From NCBI GenBank assembly GCA_004764695.1, contig SMSO01000034.1:2488501-2552500 (forward strand): a DNA stretch of 64,000 nt, written 5' to 3'. This document shows, one piece after another, positions 21,561-32,522 of the stretch (position 1 is the stretch's first letter; each line of letters opens with the position of its first letter). Under the pieces are notes generated by a model, which made no database searches, was not told the origin of the DNA, and saw only the letters and a list, made by a program, of their open reading frames with translations. A program made the position numbers and the translations under genes. The DNA comes from Schizochytrium sp. TIO01. Its lineage: Eukaryota > Sar > Bigyra > Thraustochytrida > Thraustochytriidae.

Positions 21561-24101
21561 TCAACTAATATCGCTTTCAAACGTTGTTGTGACGATCCAC
21601 TTACCATTGCGTTCTACAACATCAGGTATAATTGGAAATGGCTGATTTTTCTCATTAAAAGAAAGAGCTTCCTCTAATCCCAGCACTTGAAGGCATTGTT
21701 TTAGGATTTTGTCGGCCTTCTTAGGTTCAGGGAGTAGAGGGCCTTGCAGTTTAGCGCTTCCACTGTATCCACAATCTGCCATAGTGTCTACTTTATTCCA
21801 TTCAATATTGTGTGGTTGATCAACAAGAATAAGCACTGGCCAGCCATCATTCTTTATTGATTTCCGGTTCATCACCGTTTTATTTTCTTCCCAAAGCTGA
21901 TTTGTAAATTCAGCTTGCACAATGTAGATCCTTTTCACGCGCGCGACCCGGTTAAAGAAACCCATCTTTGCACTACTAAACAAAAGGATGTCCCCGGGGC
22001 GTAGCCTGCAATACACCCTTTCTAAATTACTAATATTCGAACTCCATAGGTAGTTATTCTCCACGAGAGGCTGAGGAGATGTAAGAGTGTGATCATTCTT
22101 TCCAAGATCGCCTGTTGGAACTAAAAAAATACGACGAGTATGACCCTTGTCCTCTTTTAGCCAATTTTTCTTCCTTGAAAAGGTTGATCTCGCCTTTTTG
22201 AACTTTTCCATCACCTCCTCGGGGTTAAGGGGGGCTTTATTTGAATCTGCATCGTTTGAAGCACCAGGCTTCGCAGTGTTTGAAGTTCTAGAGTCAGCTG
22301 AAGATGGCTTGTCAGAACCTGTGGTACTCAGATCGTCCGAGCCATCATGAGGCGATTTGCTAGCTCGGCCGGTATCCAAATTGTCAGAGTCCCCAGTTTC
22401 GAAATTGTTAGACTCTAAGATAGATGTCTGGTCAACATCCTCAGCCTTTTTTGGTAGCGGACCCTCGAGACGCTTCTTTGGAACATCTCTTGCCAACTCT
22501 TCAACGCACCCAGGAGGTGTCTCGTTATCCTTTACACCTGCGTCATTAATTGTTGATGAGCCCTTTCTGTTTTTTGGAACCCAGAGACGCATGCGCTTTG
22601 TCTTCGGAGTTGCCATGTCAGGGCCTGATGTAGCTGATTTGCCTGAATCAGAGCCTTCTGCAACTGATTGTTTGCCTGAATCAGAGCCTTCTGCAACTGA
22701 TTTGCTGAGGTCAGACCCTGCCGAAGCTAATCTTCTGGGCTCAGAGACTTCTCCAGCTACTCTTCTGGGGTTAGAGCCTGCCGAAGCTGACCTGCCGGGG
22801 TCAGAGACTTCTCCAGCTGATCTACCGAAATCAGAGCCTTCCCCAGCTACTCTTCTGGGGTTAGAGCCTGCCGAAGCTGACCTGCCGGGGTCAGAGACTT
22901 CTCCAGCTGATCTACCGAAATCAGAGCCTTCCCCAGCTACTCTTCTGGGGTTAGAGCCTGCCGAAGCTGACCTGCCGGGGTCAGAGACTTCTCCAGCTGA
23001 TCTACCGAAATCAGAGCCTTCCCCAGCTACTCTTCTGGGGTCAGAGCCTGCTGCAACTGATCGCGGGTCCTCGAGACGCTTCTTTGGAACATCCCTTGCC
23101 GACTCTTCAACGCACCCAGGAGGTGTCTCGTTATCCTTTACACCTGCGTCATTAATTGTTGATGAGCCCTTTCTGTTTTTTGGAACCCAGAGACGCATGC
23201 GCTTTGTCTTCGGAGTTGCCATGTCAGGGCCTGATGTAGCTGATTTGCCTGAATCAGAGCCTTCTGCAACTGATTTACTGAGGTCAGAGCCTGCCGAAGC
23301 TAATCTTCTGGGGTCAGAGACTTCTCCAGCTAAGCTGCCGGGGTCAGAGCTTGATGCAGCTGATCTGTCAGAATCAGAGCCTGCCGAAGCTAATCTTTTG
23401 GGGTCAGAGCTTGATGCAGCTGATCTGTTAGAATCAGAGCCTGACGCAGCTGATCTGTCAGAATCAGAGCCTGACGCAGCTGATCTGTCAGAATCAGAGC
23501 CTGACGCAGCTGATCTGTCAGAATCAGAGCCTGCTACAGCTGATCTGCCAGCATCTGATCTGTCAGAAACAGAGCCTGCTGCAGGTGTTGCAGGTTTTGC
23601 GTCTGTGTCTATGGCAATTGATTTGTCAGAGTCCAGTTTTCTAAGAAAAATCACCGCAACCTTGGTATTTGGGTGGGACAGTATCCTCACACCAAAAAGA
23701 ACATAACTAATTTTGTCGATGTTAAGAATACCTTTTTTAGGATCCAAGATATTACCCACTTCACCGAATTTGGCAATTTCTTCTACTCGAAAAGTTAGGA
23801 AAAGTTCCTTCGCTTGGACAGGTAAGCAAATGTGCAGGTTCACAATGTTACGAGTCGGGCATTTGGATGGTGCTTCAATGAAGTATAAATTTGGAACACC
23901 GTTCCCAATAGACAAACCACAGCTGTTTGATGACCCAATCAGATCTCTAGCCCACTTTTCCTCAAAATGTACTGGTAGTCGTTCTGATAACAGCTCCCCG
24001 GCCACGAACTCTCTCATATTTTCGTTAGCCATAAAGTTGCTCCATTGGTATGGACCGTTGCCAGCCACAAAAATCATCTTAAATTCATCATTACAAACCA
24101 T
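21561..24101 (-). CDS. Repeat-rich protein with possible EVE/PUA-like C-terminal domain
   Basis: Starting at the ATG at 24099-24101 the protein has 846 residues. The N-terminal 160 residues are globular and unknown. The middle consists of acidic Ser-Asp repeats, first decapeptides of the type SDSDRSAASG, then a 30-residue block repeated three times. A longer segment containing PKTKRMRLWVPKNRKGS occurs twice. The last 220 residues (RPGDILLFSSAKMGFF, GWPVLILVDQPHNIEW, LQGPLL) resemble EVE/PUA-type domains found in readers of modified nucleic acids; this likeness is my judgement from motif spacing only. The frame continues upstream without a shift into the LRR gene at 24159-25193, interrupted by a single TAA, so both may be parts of one gene. 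Confidence 0.6.
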   Translation of the reverse strand: MVCNDEFKMIFVAGNGPYQWSNFMANENMREFVAGELLSERLPVHFEEKWARDLIGSSNSCGLSIGNGVPNLYFIEAPSKCPTRNIVNLHICLPVQAKELFLTFRVEEIAKFGEVGNILDPKKGILNIDKISYVLFGVRILSHPNTKVAVIFLRKLDSDKSIAIDTDAKPATPAAGSVSDRSDAGRSAVAGSDSDRSAASGSDSDRSAASGSDSDRSAASGSDSNRSAASSSDPKRLASAGSDSDRSAASSSDPGSLAGEVSDPRRLASAGSDLSKSVAEGSDSGKSATSGPDMATPKTKRMRLWVPKNRKGSSTINDAGVKDNETPPGCVEESARDVPKKRLEDPRSVAAGSDPRRVAGEGSDFGRSAGEVSDPGRSASAGSNPRRVAGEGSDFGRSAGEVSDPGRSASAGSNPRRVAGEGSDFGRSAGEVSDPGRSASAGSNPRRVAGEVSEPRRLASAGSDLSKSVAEGSDSGKQSVAEGSDSGKSATSGPDMATPKTKRMRLWVPKNRKGSSTINDAGVKDNETPPGCVEELARDVPKKRLEGPLPKKAEDVDQTSILESNNFETGDSDNLDTGRASKSPHDGSDDLSTTGSDKPSSADSRTSNTAKPGASNDADSNKAPLNPEEVMEKFKKARSTFSRKKNWLKEDKGHTRRIFLVPTGDLGKNDHTLTSPQPLVENNYLWSSNISNLERVYCRLRPGDILLFSSAKMGFFNRVARVKRIYIVQAEFTNQLWEENKTVMNRKSIKNDGWPVLILVDQPHNIEWNKVDTMADCGYSGSAKLQGPLLPEPKKADKILKQCLQVLGLEEALSFNEKNQPFPIIPDVVERNGKWIVTTTFESDIS
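22440..23570. repeat. Coding tandem and duplicated repeats inside the Ser-Asp protein
   Basis: Three nearly identical units of about 90 nt at about 22770-23040. A unit of about 230 nt is present twice (about 22465-22690 and 23065-23280). Decapeptide-coding 30-nt units lie at about 23330-23570. Unit lengths are multiples of three, so the frame is kept. Confidence 0.85.
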
Positions 24102-24158
24102 TTGAGTATTCTGCCGTGACCCAATCTTCCTCAAATATTTTTCCCCAAGTGACCTTTC

Positions 24159-25193
24159 TTATTCTGGACACAGACAAAAAAGTGTATCCTCTGTTGTACC
24201 TGATTGTTTAACCGATTCAGATGATTCAAGATAGCGAACATTAATGTGTAGACGTGTGACTATATTCCCCCCGGTCGCCGCATCATTGAAGAATTCATTT
24301 AATTGGTTTTTTTTTGGAATAAGGCTTTCCCATTTCCGCTTTCTTTCTTCTGAATTTGTCAATCTCGAAGACGCAGCGTCAAATGGAAGCCAAATAAGTA
24401 TTGCCCTGCTAAAAATTGACTCAAGTGCAGAAGCAAGACTTAATTGGTCTCCACTAGTTTTCATTCCCTCACGGATAACCTCACGTTGTATCTCCAGTAT
24501 TTTATCCTGTGAGAGTGGAAGGTGAATAAATTTGAGGGTAGTTACTTCATCATTTTGTGGCCCGTTGCTGCGATGTTGGGAAGCCAGTAAACGCTCCTTA
24601 CGTTCCTTCTGAAGATGGCTTAAGAGTTTTTTCAGGGTTTCTGCGCATAGATGGCTTTCTGAGCAGAGATCCTCGAGAAGGGTTGTGTCAACTCTGTGTA
24701 AAGAAAGGCGTAACTCTTTGATGTTTGAACGTTTTATTTTATTAAACGCGTGACCCCACGCATCCGCACTAAGGTGGTTGCCAGATAGATCGAGTAATTC
24801 AAGTTTTTCTTTGATTACATCTTTGATGAAATCCGCCGTTTCCCTCCTGTCAATCAACGCATTTTTCGCGGAGATCGACTCTAACGAATTAAGTTCATCC
24901 GTTAGCTTCTTTATTTTTCCATGATCAACTATTTCCTTGAAGAAGCCCTCGTCAAATTCAAGCTGTTTGACTTGATCTGCTCGATCCTTCACTATATCAA
25001 CAAAGATTCGCTCGAGGTCCTGGGCTTCACAGATAGGCAATGGCAGCTTCTTCAATGGTGAGCAGTCCTTCAGCAATGATAGATATGTGTTGAATAAACT
25101 GCGATTTTGCCTTTTTAGCTCCTGGCTTTCCTGGTTTTGCAGCTGTTCTGGAGCCTGAGAATAACCCATGCCTCCGTTCTGCAATCCCCTCAT
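24159..25193 (-). CDS. LRR-containing protein, probably the 5' part of the next gene
   Basis: The first ATG in frame is at 25191-25193 and gives 344 residues. A short leucine-rich stretch is visible at about residues 133-175 (LELLDLSGNHLSADAWGHAF, NIKELRLSL), of the RNase-inhibitor-like type. The rest is helical and charged. The stop TAA at 24159-24161 lies in the same frame as the Ser-Asp repeat protein that follows, and the 19 codons between the stop and that protein's first ATG are open and protein-like. A nonsense mutation, stop readthrough, sequencing error or two separate genes are all possible. An upstream exon cannot be excluded, since an in-frame TGA lies 11 codons before the ATG. 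Confidence 0.55.
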   Translation of the reverse strand: MRGLQNGGMGYSQAPEQLQNQESQELKRQNRSLFNTYLSLLKDCSPLKKLPLPICEAQDLERIFVDIVKDRADQVKQLEFDEGFFKEIVDHGKIKKLTDELNSLESISAKNALIDRRETADFIKDVIKEKLELLDLSGNHLSADAWGHAFNKIKRSNIKELRLSLHRVDTTLLEDLCSESHLCAETLKKLLSHLQKERKERLLASQHRSNGPQNDEVTTLKFIHLPLSQDKILEIQREVIREGMKTSGDQLSLASALESIFSRAILIWLPFDAASSRLTNSEERKRKWESLIPKKNQLNEFFNDAATGGNIVTRLHINVRYLESSESVKQSGTTEDTLFCLCPE

Positions 25194-25871
25194 CACCGAA
25201 GTCGTGCCCACAGCGAGTGCCGGTGGTCAGCCCCTCCAGCCTCGACAGTGCCTGCTCTTATGTGCCAGATCGTTGCCCTAGACACTGCTCCTGTATAATT
25301 CCAAAGACTCGGAGCCTTCGTCATGAAGAATGTGATCTGACAATCCATGAGATGAGAGCACAACATTCTTAGATCCAGGTGTGTATCGTATGAATCGGTT
25401 TATATACCAGAAACAATACCAATCAATTGAGAATTACTTACTTTTTGCTAACCCGCTCTCAAGCTAATTTTGTCACCATTGCTGCAATTGATGTTACTAT
25501 GACCAAGCAAAGGCTAATGAAGATGCTCAGTATTCCATCCTAAGAATATCAACAAACACCTCGAACGAGCTGGAATTGCGATATCTTCACGACTCTGTTC
25601 ATTGCTTCGCTCATGTTCGTTGACTGGTCAATCGTGATTGACAAATGAATATTTCTTTAACTTTTTTAATTTAAAAAAGGAAAGATAGAGTATATAGTGC
25701 TACCTAACTTTATGCCTAGTAAATTCTTAAGAGGAAAATACAAGAGATAGATAACCACCTTTGATAGCGAGAACAATCCATTTTTGCTTGCCCATGACGT
25801 GAAGAGGAGCAAGCATGATTGCAATCATGCATAAAGGTTAACTGAATAAAAGGGGAGATTATTTTTCTATT
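25194..25871. other. Intergenic region, no gene seen
   Basis: Between two minus-strand genes. AT-rich, without a convincing frame; it contains the palindrome at 25813-25830. Confidence 0.4.
25813..25830. other. 18-bp perfect palindrome
   Basis: GCATGATTGCAATCATGC is identical to its reverse complement. It lies about 40 bp past the stop of the minus-strand gene at 25872-27122. It could be a dimeric-protein site or a 3' end signal; nothing else supports either. Confidence 0.4.
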
Positions 25872-27122
25872 TCATGTTTGTTGCTTTTTCTCTTTATCTA
25901 CTTGCTCATTTGAATTTACTTCTCTCCCATAATTCGTTTCGCTTAGATCAGTGCTATCTGGGCGAGACATACTGCAGTGAACTCCATTCATATTGAGATA
26001 AGGTGCCAACTTAAACAGAGATTCCCCATTAAAATATTTGTGGGCGGCTTCGAGAATTGAGTGAAGCAGTTTTACAGTTGCTAGAAATCGTTGTACTTCC
26101 CTAGCTTCCTTTGCTGTCTTCGTCACTTTATCTTGAATGTTGGCTATTTTTTTCACTTCATTCAAAGGCTTTTTGTATTTTTCGTTTTTTTTAGTCAGCC
26201 AAGTTATGGATGCAGAGCAAAAGCAACTTCTTCCCAGGGTGTTCATATGAGAACACAAGGGTACAATTCTGCCATTTGAAGCGAAAATATCATCACAGTT
26301 TTCAGGTTCCTGGAAATAGTGATATCGATGGGGATCTTCAGACTTATCCTCACTTTTCTTTGCAGAAAGGAGCAGAAGCAGCTGGAGGACCCTATGATTT
26401 TCAGTCAGCTTTTTGACTAAACCATGCTTAAATAGGCAATCCTTTCTCCCTCCTTGTTGGTTGCTACGTTCTTCTAATGGTTGCTCAAATTTTTCTGAAG
26501 CTTTATCCCAGTAGAGAAGCCCATATACATGGTATAAGTGAATCTCAATTCTGATTTCTACCTCTGTGGCTTTAAGTTTGATGTCTTCCGCGTTGGACTC
26601 AGTCGAAGTTTCCAAGGAAGTCCTGTAATGTGCCACAGATTCTGTAACAGCTTCAGTCATCCTCGAAGCCAAATGCATCGTACGTCTCCTTTTGTATGAT
26701 ATGGACATGATGTACTGATGCACAGGTCGCTTGAGCTCCTGCATGTCTTTACTAATATTGGTCCTATAAATTAACATTTCGGTACCTTGAAGTGGTCCGT
26801 GTTCCTTCTTAAAGTTCTCCGAGAACGTTTCTAATGGTTTAGGACAGTCTGGTTCTGCAGAATGGTAATTACAATCATACTCAGATAGAATGTCAAAGCA
26901 TTTTTTTGAAAATGAAATGAAATATTTGAAGGGCCCCGCGCCTCCATTTTCGTCGGTTGAGGCTTCTCCTTCCCCTTCATCTGAACTGCTGTTAAAGCTA
27001 TAGGCGTCATCATCCGAGTGGTGATCATCGTTCGGTTCTGGTTCCTTATTGTTAGCGAAATCCAAAAATGTTGCGTCGGCCTGACTGACCCGCTCTCCGC
27101 TGCTGCCTTGGGTTTCCGACAT
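25872..27122 (-). CDS. Orphan protein, paralogue of the 27766-28896 gene
   Basis: 416 residues from the ATG at 27120-27122. The first 70 residues are acidic and disordered, and the rest is helical. It shares motifs in the same order with its neighbour: HVYGLLY, VLQLLLLLSA (VVQILLFLSA in the partner), a YF.EPE motif, VPLCSHMN, AHKYFNG.SLFKLAPY and ETNYGRE. A Cys/His pattern (CSHMN...CFCSAS) might bind metal. The 3' end is lysine- and glutamine-rich. The neighbourhood shows a local duplication that includes the upstream leader. I know no family; a cytoplasmic or nuclear regulatory role would be a guess. Confidence 0.65.
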   Translation of the reverse strand: MSETQGSSGERVSQADATFLDFANNKEPEPNDDHHSDDDAYSFNSSSDEGEGEASTDENGGAGPFKYFISFSKKCFDILSEYDCNYHSAEPDCPKPLETFSENFKKEHGPLQGTEMLIYRTNISKDMQELKRPVHQYIMSISYKRRRTMHLASRMTEAVTESVAHYRTSLETSTESNAEDIKLKATEVEIRIEIHLYHVYGLLYWDKASEKFEQPLEERSNQQGGRKDCLFKHGLVKKLTENHRVLQLLLLLSAKKSEDKSEDPHRYHYFQEPENCDDIFASNGRIVPLCSHMNTLGRSCFCSASITWLTKKNEKYKKPLNEVKKIANIQDKVTKTAKEAREVQRFLATVKLLHSILEAAHKYFNGESLFKLAPYLNMNGVHCSMSRPDSTDLSETNYGREVNSNEQVDKEKKQQT

Positions 27123-27440
27123 CCCTGACTGATCTTCTTGTACAATATCTATCGAAGGACAGGCTTAAGAGAGAGAGAAAGGGAGATGGCACGTTCACGA
27201 CACCACGTTCAAAGCAATCCAGGCGGGGATCGAACTCGACGACCTTGCTGGCCTGTCCAAAGAGTTTCAGAAACTCCTACGCGCAGCCCAGCTCACGCGC
27301 CTCCTTGGTTCTCAAGACAGGGTTCCAGGATGTGTGCTCAGAGAGAGCGGGGAGCGACGATATTGTTTTGCCTGGTCCCTAAATGCACATCACCGCTACG
27401 ATTTTTACTTAGGCTAGTTTGCCAAGCTAAACTATAGTAG
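27123..27440. repeat. Leader region duplicated at 28980-29290
   Basis: Upstream of both paralogous genes there is a related block: a GA-rich run (GAGAGAGAGAAAG), then a diverged stretch that on the + strand reads ELAG..K.FQK.L, then the shared GGATGTG.GCTCA.AGAGAG. It shows that the tandem duplication included 5' flanks. The + strand reading may be leftover coding sequence. The remaining bases up to 27765 show nothing. Confidence 0.6.
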
Positions 27441-27765
27441 TAGGCAGCCGATGGATGTCTTCTGAGAAAAGAAATAGTCGCGCGTTTTTGTTTTCAATTG
27501 CAGTATTTATTTCTGCTACATTCACGGCAATGAACAAATCAAACGCTAAAACAAGAAACAAATAGTCTAATTCGTTGCATGATACTGTAGCCATGATCAA
27601 TAACATAATGAAGAACAGCCAGCATCAATCAACCTAGTCCGTAACTAATAGTAAAGTGTTATATAAGAAGAACTTAGAAGTAGTAGTAATGCTATTCTCT
27701 AAGTAGAACACTCCTGTTTATGATGAGATAAATAATTTATTTGGAATGACATCAGCGAATATCAA

Positions 27766-28896
27766 CTAACTTCTATTTGATGCATCTTGTAGACGTCGAT
27801 AATTTATTTCTCGTAGAAGAACGTTATTTGGGTGAGACTTGGGGCATAAAACTCCGTACTTATCGAAATAAGGTGCAATTTCAAATAAAGACAGCCCATT
27901 TAGAAATTCATGAGCAGCTTTCGAAATCGAGTCCAGCATAATGACAATTGCTTCGAATTGTTCTCTTGTAGAGTTTTGCTGTTCCTGCATTTTTTCGAAA
28001 GGATTTCGATACTTGTTCGAATCCACTGATAATAGCCAGTTGGTAGCCATTTTACATGGTTTAGGATTTCCCCAAATATTCATGTGAGAACACAAGGGGA
28101 CAGGAACATGGACAGTCCCTGCTTGGCGAGGTGTGCGAGATGTCATGTTTTCATCATGTATATTGCTTTCAGGCTCAGTAAAATATATTATCTCATTGAT
28201 ATGACGCCCAGTACCATTTCTTCTCGACCTTACCGGAGTTGCACTAAGAAATAAAAGAATTTGTACAACCTTGGGGTTTCTATGGAGCAGTTCCTTCAAT
28301 GCCGCCTTCCTAGGAACTGTTGATGGTATTTCGACGTTCAAACGGGTGGAACCATCTTCAACTCTACTCATCAAGTAAAGAAGACCATAAACATGGCACA
28401 GATCAATTTGAATTTTGTTCGCAACCCTTAGGCTTGATTCTTGAAGTGTCCTGCGGCATTTATCAACACTTTCTTTAAATACCGAGTGCATTCTGGTGTG
28501 AGCCCACTCTTTATGTATCTGTTCAAACTGTGCAGATTTGACATACTGACACAGATGTTTCTGAAGATCTGCCCTGGCTGGGTGATCTTCTAGGTCCAAA
28601 ATATTATCAGCAAGCCTTACTATGTTGCTAAAATGTTGAATCGAGCTGTGTTCACGAATAAATTTGGTGATGAATGCATTAAGTCTTCTTTCTTCTTGAT
28701 CATTTGAGTTTGATGACAACTTATACTCTCGGAACAGTGTTTCACATGCTGGTGAGAAGGAAAGTACACTCCCACTCGTTTGAACTGCGAGAGTGTCAGG
28801 ATCAGTACTTCTATTGACGGGAAGATCCTCGGAAACTTTTTCCAAGTTCACGTCATCCAAGTTCACGTCATCCAAGTTCACGTCATCCAAGTTCAT
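27766..28896 (-). CDS. Orphan protein with NLDDV repeats, paralogue of the 25872-27122 gene
   Basis: The first ATG in frame is at 28894-28896, giving 376 residues. It begins with four or five NLDDV pentapeptides coded by 15-nt repeats (28850-28912). The conserved core matches the neighbouring paralogue (HVYGLLYL, VVQILLFLSA, VPLCSHMN, AHEFLNG, YGVLCPKSHP). The real start is doubtful. Homology of the leader places the ancestral ATG near 28976, but that ATG is in another frame and hits a stop within the repeats, so either an intron or a repeat-length change separates them. Function unknown. Confidence 0.6.
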   Translation of the reverse strand: MNLDDVNLDDVNLDDVNLEKVSEDLPVNRSTDPDTLAVQTSGSVLSFSPACETLFREYKLSSNSNDQEERRLNAFITKFIREHSSIQHFSNIVRLADNILDLEDHPARADLQKHLCQYVKSAQFEQIHKEWAHTRMHSVFKESVDKCRRTLQESSLRVANKIQIDLCHVYGLLYLMSRVEDGSTRLNVEIPSTVPRKAALKELLHRNPKVVQILLFLSATPVRSRRNGTGRHINEIIYFTEPESNIHDENMTSRTPRQAGTVHVPVPLCSHMNIWGNPKPCKMATNWLLSVDSNKYRNPFEKMQEQQNSTREQFEAIVIMLDSISKAAHEFLNGLSLFEIAPYFDKYGVLCPKSHPNNVLLREINYRRLQDASNRS

Positions 28897-31033
28897 GTCA
28901 TCCAAGTTCACTTCCGGATTTACAATGAAAGTCTCTATATCTTTTGCACCTGTTGTCCTGGAATTCGGCCATCATCTCGGGCTGATCTTCTTCAAGGGGT
29001 TCCGTCCAAGGACAGTTCTTGAAAGAGAAAGAGAAAGAGAGAGAGAGAGAGAGAGAGGTATAGTTGGCGCGTTACCTAGCGAGAATAACACCACTTGAAA
29101 AAAGCTTATCCAGTTCACGACCAACCTCGATGAGCTTGCCGGCCGGACCAAAGCGTTTCAAAAACGCCTAAACGCCCCCTAACTCCAGCACCTGCCTTTC
29201 TCTGAACACTGGTTTCCGAGGATGTGCGCTCAAAGAGAGCTGCGAGCGCGAGCGATATGGCTTTGCCTGATTCGTGATTATCAGAATTCAATATATTACT
29301 TTCAAACTAGTACTAGGCTCTATTAGTATTTGATTTCAACGCTTCTTCGTTTCCTACAGAGGTACTGCACAATTTAAAGTAACGGAAGTTGAGGGTCTGC
29401 GGACCCTTTTTAATTGCTACTGCAGTATAACATGATCTAGCCTTAAGTCGGCGACTTAGAGCGGGCTCAAGCAAACTTGTGAAGTAGAAACCAACCAATG
29501 TCGCTGGATTCTCGATATCGAAGGTTGATATTATTTTTATGTTATTTTATTTTTCACTGATTATAAAAGTATTTACTCACAATGAAAGAATTCAGGTAGA
29601 AGAGACTAAGAGTTGTCGCGAGTCGAAACAGGATCAGTGCCGCGCAAAGTCAACCTTAAGCGCATGTGAAATGACCAGCCTGAAAAGTGTTACACTTCCA
29701 CATGACAAGAAATAGTGGAGTTTTGTCGTTGGATCGAATATTAAAAAATGCGTCATTTATGTTGCGCTCCCAGGATCAATCAATTTGTGTGAAGTGGACT
29801 GAAGCACTGAGTCCACTTCTCAGTTTGCTGCTGCAAAACGACAGTAGAACGAAGCATACTAGAAATGAAGAAGTACATACGGTACGGTACGTACCCACCA
29901 AAGGATCTAAGATTTGGAATGTATTTAAAGTAGTCCAACTTGAGGCTGGCTTCGTTCAATAATAACTCCACGGAATTGCAAATGGAGCGATGAAGCACAG
30001 TATCGCCCTTGCAAGTTGGAGTATGAAAACACTGCGATGTTGCAGATGAGCGCTTGAATCGGAATTAATGAACTCCAACAAAACTGAAGGCATCTCGCAT
30101 GAGGCCATCGCATCACTGATGTAGATTTACTGTTCTTGGAAGCCATAGCGTGAACACAATTCTGTGCAAAAATCTACTAGCAGAAGAGCTGTTGCAGCTC
30201 GTGCTATCTCAAGTCGACAGACAAGAGTAACAGGCGAAGCAGAGCCGTGTCGCGCGGCGAGATATTCAAGGGGATGTCAGGCGCTATCGTTTGGTACTGC
30301 GATCAGAGGTTGGAGTGGAGGAAACTAAACCATGGTACTGAATGTGGTTACGGTGCAAGTGGTAGCCAGTTTGCAGAGTTGATAAGTTGCACTGATGGTG
30401 GAAGAATTTATTCCATATGATGTAAATGAATTAAATCAGTTTTCGCAGAACCCCGATTCGCTTTGGAGGAGGCAGTGGCACTTTGCAGGCACCTTCAACT
30501 AGCATCTATATGGAATGTTGTGCTGTTCTCGAATACCCGTCTTACCTGTGAAGCGCCTGCGTGTGGAGAGAGAGCTGTTTGCTTGATGCGTATCCGCTCT
30601 GTTGCTGCCTCAAAAGCAACTCGTGCTGCGCAGCAGGTCGAGCAGGATTGAGAGCGTGGCTGCTTTGAAAAAAAAAAAAAAAAAACTAACTTGTTACTGA
30701 TGCTAATAACTTTTCCTTACATTGATGTTCAGCTTGAGCATTCACAAGTCACAGTGCGTAACCAATTTCCCATGACCAACTTGCTTGATCTTGTTTGCTT
30801 CAAATAGTATGCATAGGGTCTTGCTTTCTATTAGTGCGAAAAGCAACAAATTTGAACAAGTAGAGAAAATGGTATATTGAATTGATGTAATTAAGCGTTA
30901 ACGTGAAAGGCATTTTCTGGGTAAAACGTTACATTGAGCATTTTGATGTTATGATGAAAGCATTAAAAAATAAATAAATTGCTTTTAATATCGCCTCTGT
31001 ATAAAGAAAAAACAATTTGCGAGACCTTGACCA
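28897..31033. other. Intergenic region, leader duplicate then no gene
   Basis: 28980-29290 is the copy of the leader described at 27123. A GAGA tract lies at about 29023-29056. From 29300 to 31033 I see only short frames of poor quality and a poly-A run at 30668-30685. Confidence 0.4.
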
Positions 31034-32522
31034 TTACTTCTCTATTGGTGATCCTGGTGGAGGAACAGTAAGGAATCTGTCAGATTCATCAGATTCTGAA
31101 TTCCCGGAATACTCATTATTGTAGGGCCAGAAGAGGTTTAAGTCAGAGTGGCAAAGATTGGGGGAATTTCTCAAATTGTTAAATGGACTTTTGTGCAGAA
31201 GGAAAGGACGGTTCTCTCTCTTGTAAAGTTCCTCCAAGTTTTCCGAAACCTCAGCGTGGAAGATTGGGCTTACACCCTCTTTCGAAAACGTCCTGTGAAA
31301 AAGATACATTGCAACGGAGTATCTAGCTTTGATATATTGCTGCACGCCAGGGAATGCATTCACTGAGGCTTCTCTGGTCAATTTTAATATAGCAGAATGC
31401 GTGAAAGTCACATCAGGCACTGTCCAAACATCTTTGTTGACAGGTGGTGAAAGTTCAGGATATTTGAGGAAGTGCATGAGGTTTTCATTTGTCAAGACGA
31501 TATATTGACTGAAGAGGAACAGGTTGGTGATATAGACTTGCAGCTTGCGCCGAGCCATAGGAGAATCGAGGGTGTAAATGAAATGAGTTTCGTGCAGAGG
31601 TATTTCTGGCTCAATACATGTGCGGTACATGCATTTATTGTAGACGGAGGCTCTGACAAGTTCTCCTCTCAAGTAGATTGCTCTTCGGGCATTGTAATCT
31701 CCGAATATACGTACAGTTGGGTAGGCACCATCCTCGTCGGCATCTTCAGACGCAGGAACAAATTCAAAGCGAATTGGCTTGGGGTTTTGGACATTGAAAA
31801 CACAAAACAACCACTTGAAGTCGGTGTTCAATGTGGTTACGATTCTGGGATAAGAGTTTCTTAGCATACTTCTACTGTTTTGATACCTGGCAGCCTCAAC
31901 AGCACGGCAGACTTGAGCTAAAAAGGTATTTGTACTACTGGTCTCATCATTTTGGCAATATTTCTTGCTGAGATGATCCGTAGATGCCAGCGAGGATGTA
32001 CTGATGGTCGTTTCTGTTATATGAGATCTGGTCGACTTTCCTGGGGAGATTTGAGGCTTGACATTGGCCGATTTTGAGGGCGGTGTAGCGGGAGATTTGG
32101 CTTTCGGCTGAAGGAAGAGTGAGTAACGAGCTTTGACTTGGTGGAAAGAATGGCACAGTGCAACTTACCTTTATGTGCTTAGGCGTCCCCGTCGGCGGGG
32201 TTGTCCGGGCTTTCTTGCTTTTCGGAGTAGAGGGACTAGTTTCCAGCTCGGATTCATCTGATGTTTTAACTTGTGGGAAGTAAACGCCAGGGTGTCGTTC
32301 TTTAAGAAGGTTGACGATTTCTGCGATCTGATTAGAGATCTCATCGAGTTTTCTCTTGTGGTCTTCGCAATTCCGACATGCATTTAGTCCGGTGGAAGGT
32401 TCCAATGATAGTGAAGAGCCACGTTTTTTACCAGACGCTCTGGCATGTTTGTGTGGCGCAGGTCTTGCCGTCGAGGTCGATGCGAGACGCATAGCGGCGA
32501 TTCTTTTGGACCTGCGAGGCAT
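31034..32522 (-). CDS. Two-exon protein, probably nuclear, unknown
   Basis: Exon 1 is 32522-32169 and exon 2 is 32107-31034. The 61-nt intron (32168-32108) has GTAAGT at its start and CTTCCTTCAG at its end, in phase 0. Joining gives 475 residues; without splicing, both halves look like separate genes. The N-terminus PRRSKRIA and the basic stretch to residue 35 suggest nuclear targeting or DNA binding. A short coiled coil with a CxxC (CRNCEDHKRKLDEI) follows, then a Ser/Thr/Pro/Lys-rich linker (about 90-170). The C-terminal 280 residues are globular with tyrosine- and phenylalanine-rich strands and a Ser/Asp-rich end. No known family was recognised. The splice model is well supported because coding quality continues across the join. 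Confidence 0.7.

Noticed and set aside
27200-27245. tRNA-like B box (reverse strand GAGTTCGATCCCCGC)
   Set aside because: No A box, acceptor stem or cloverleaf can be formed around it; similar isolated B-box matches near 2370 and 13965 fail likewise.
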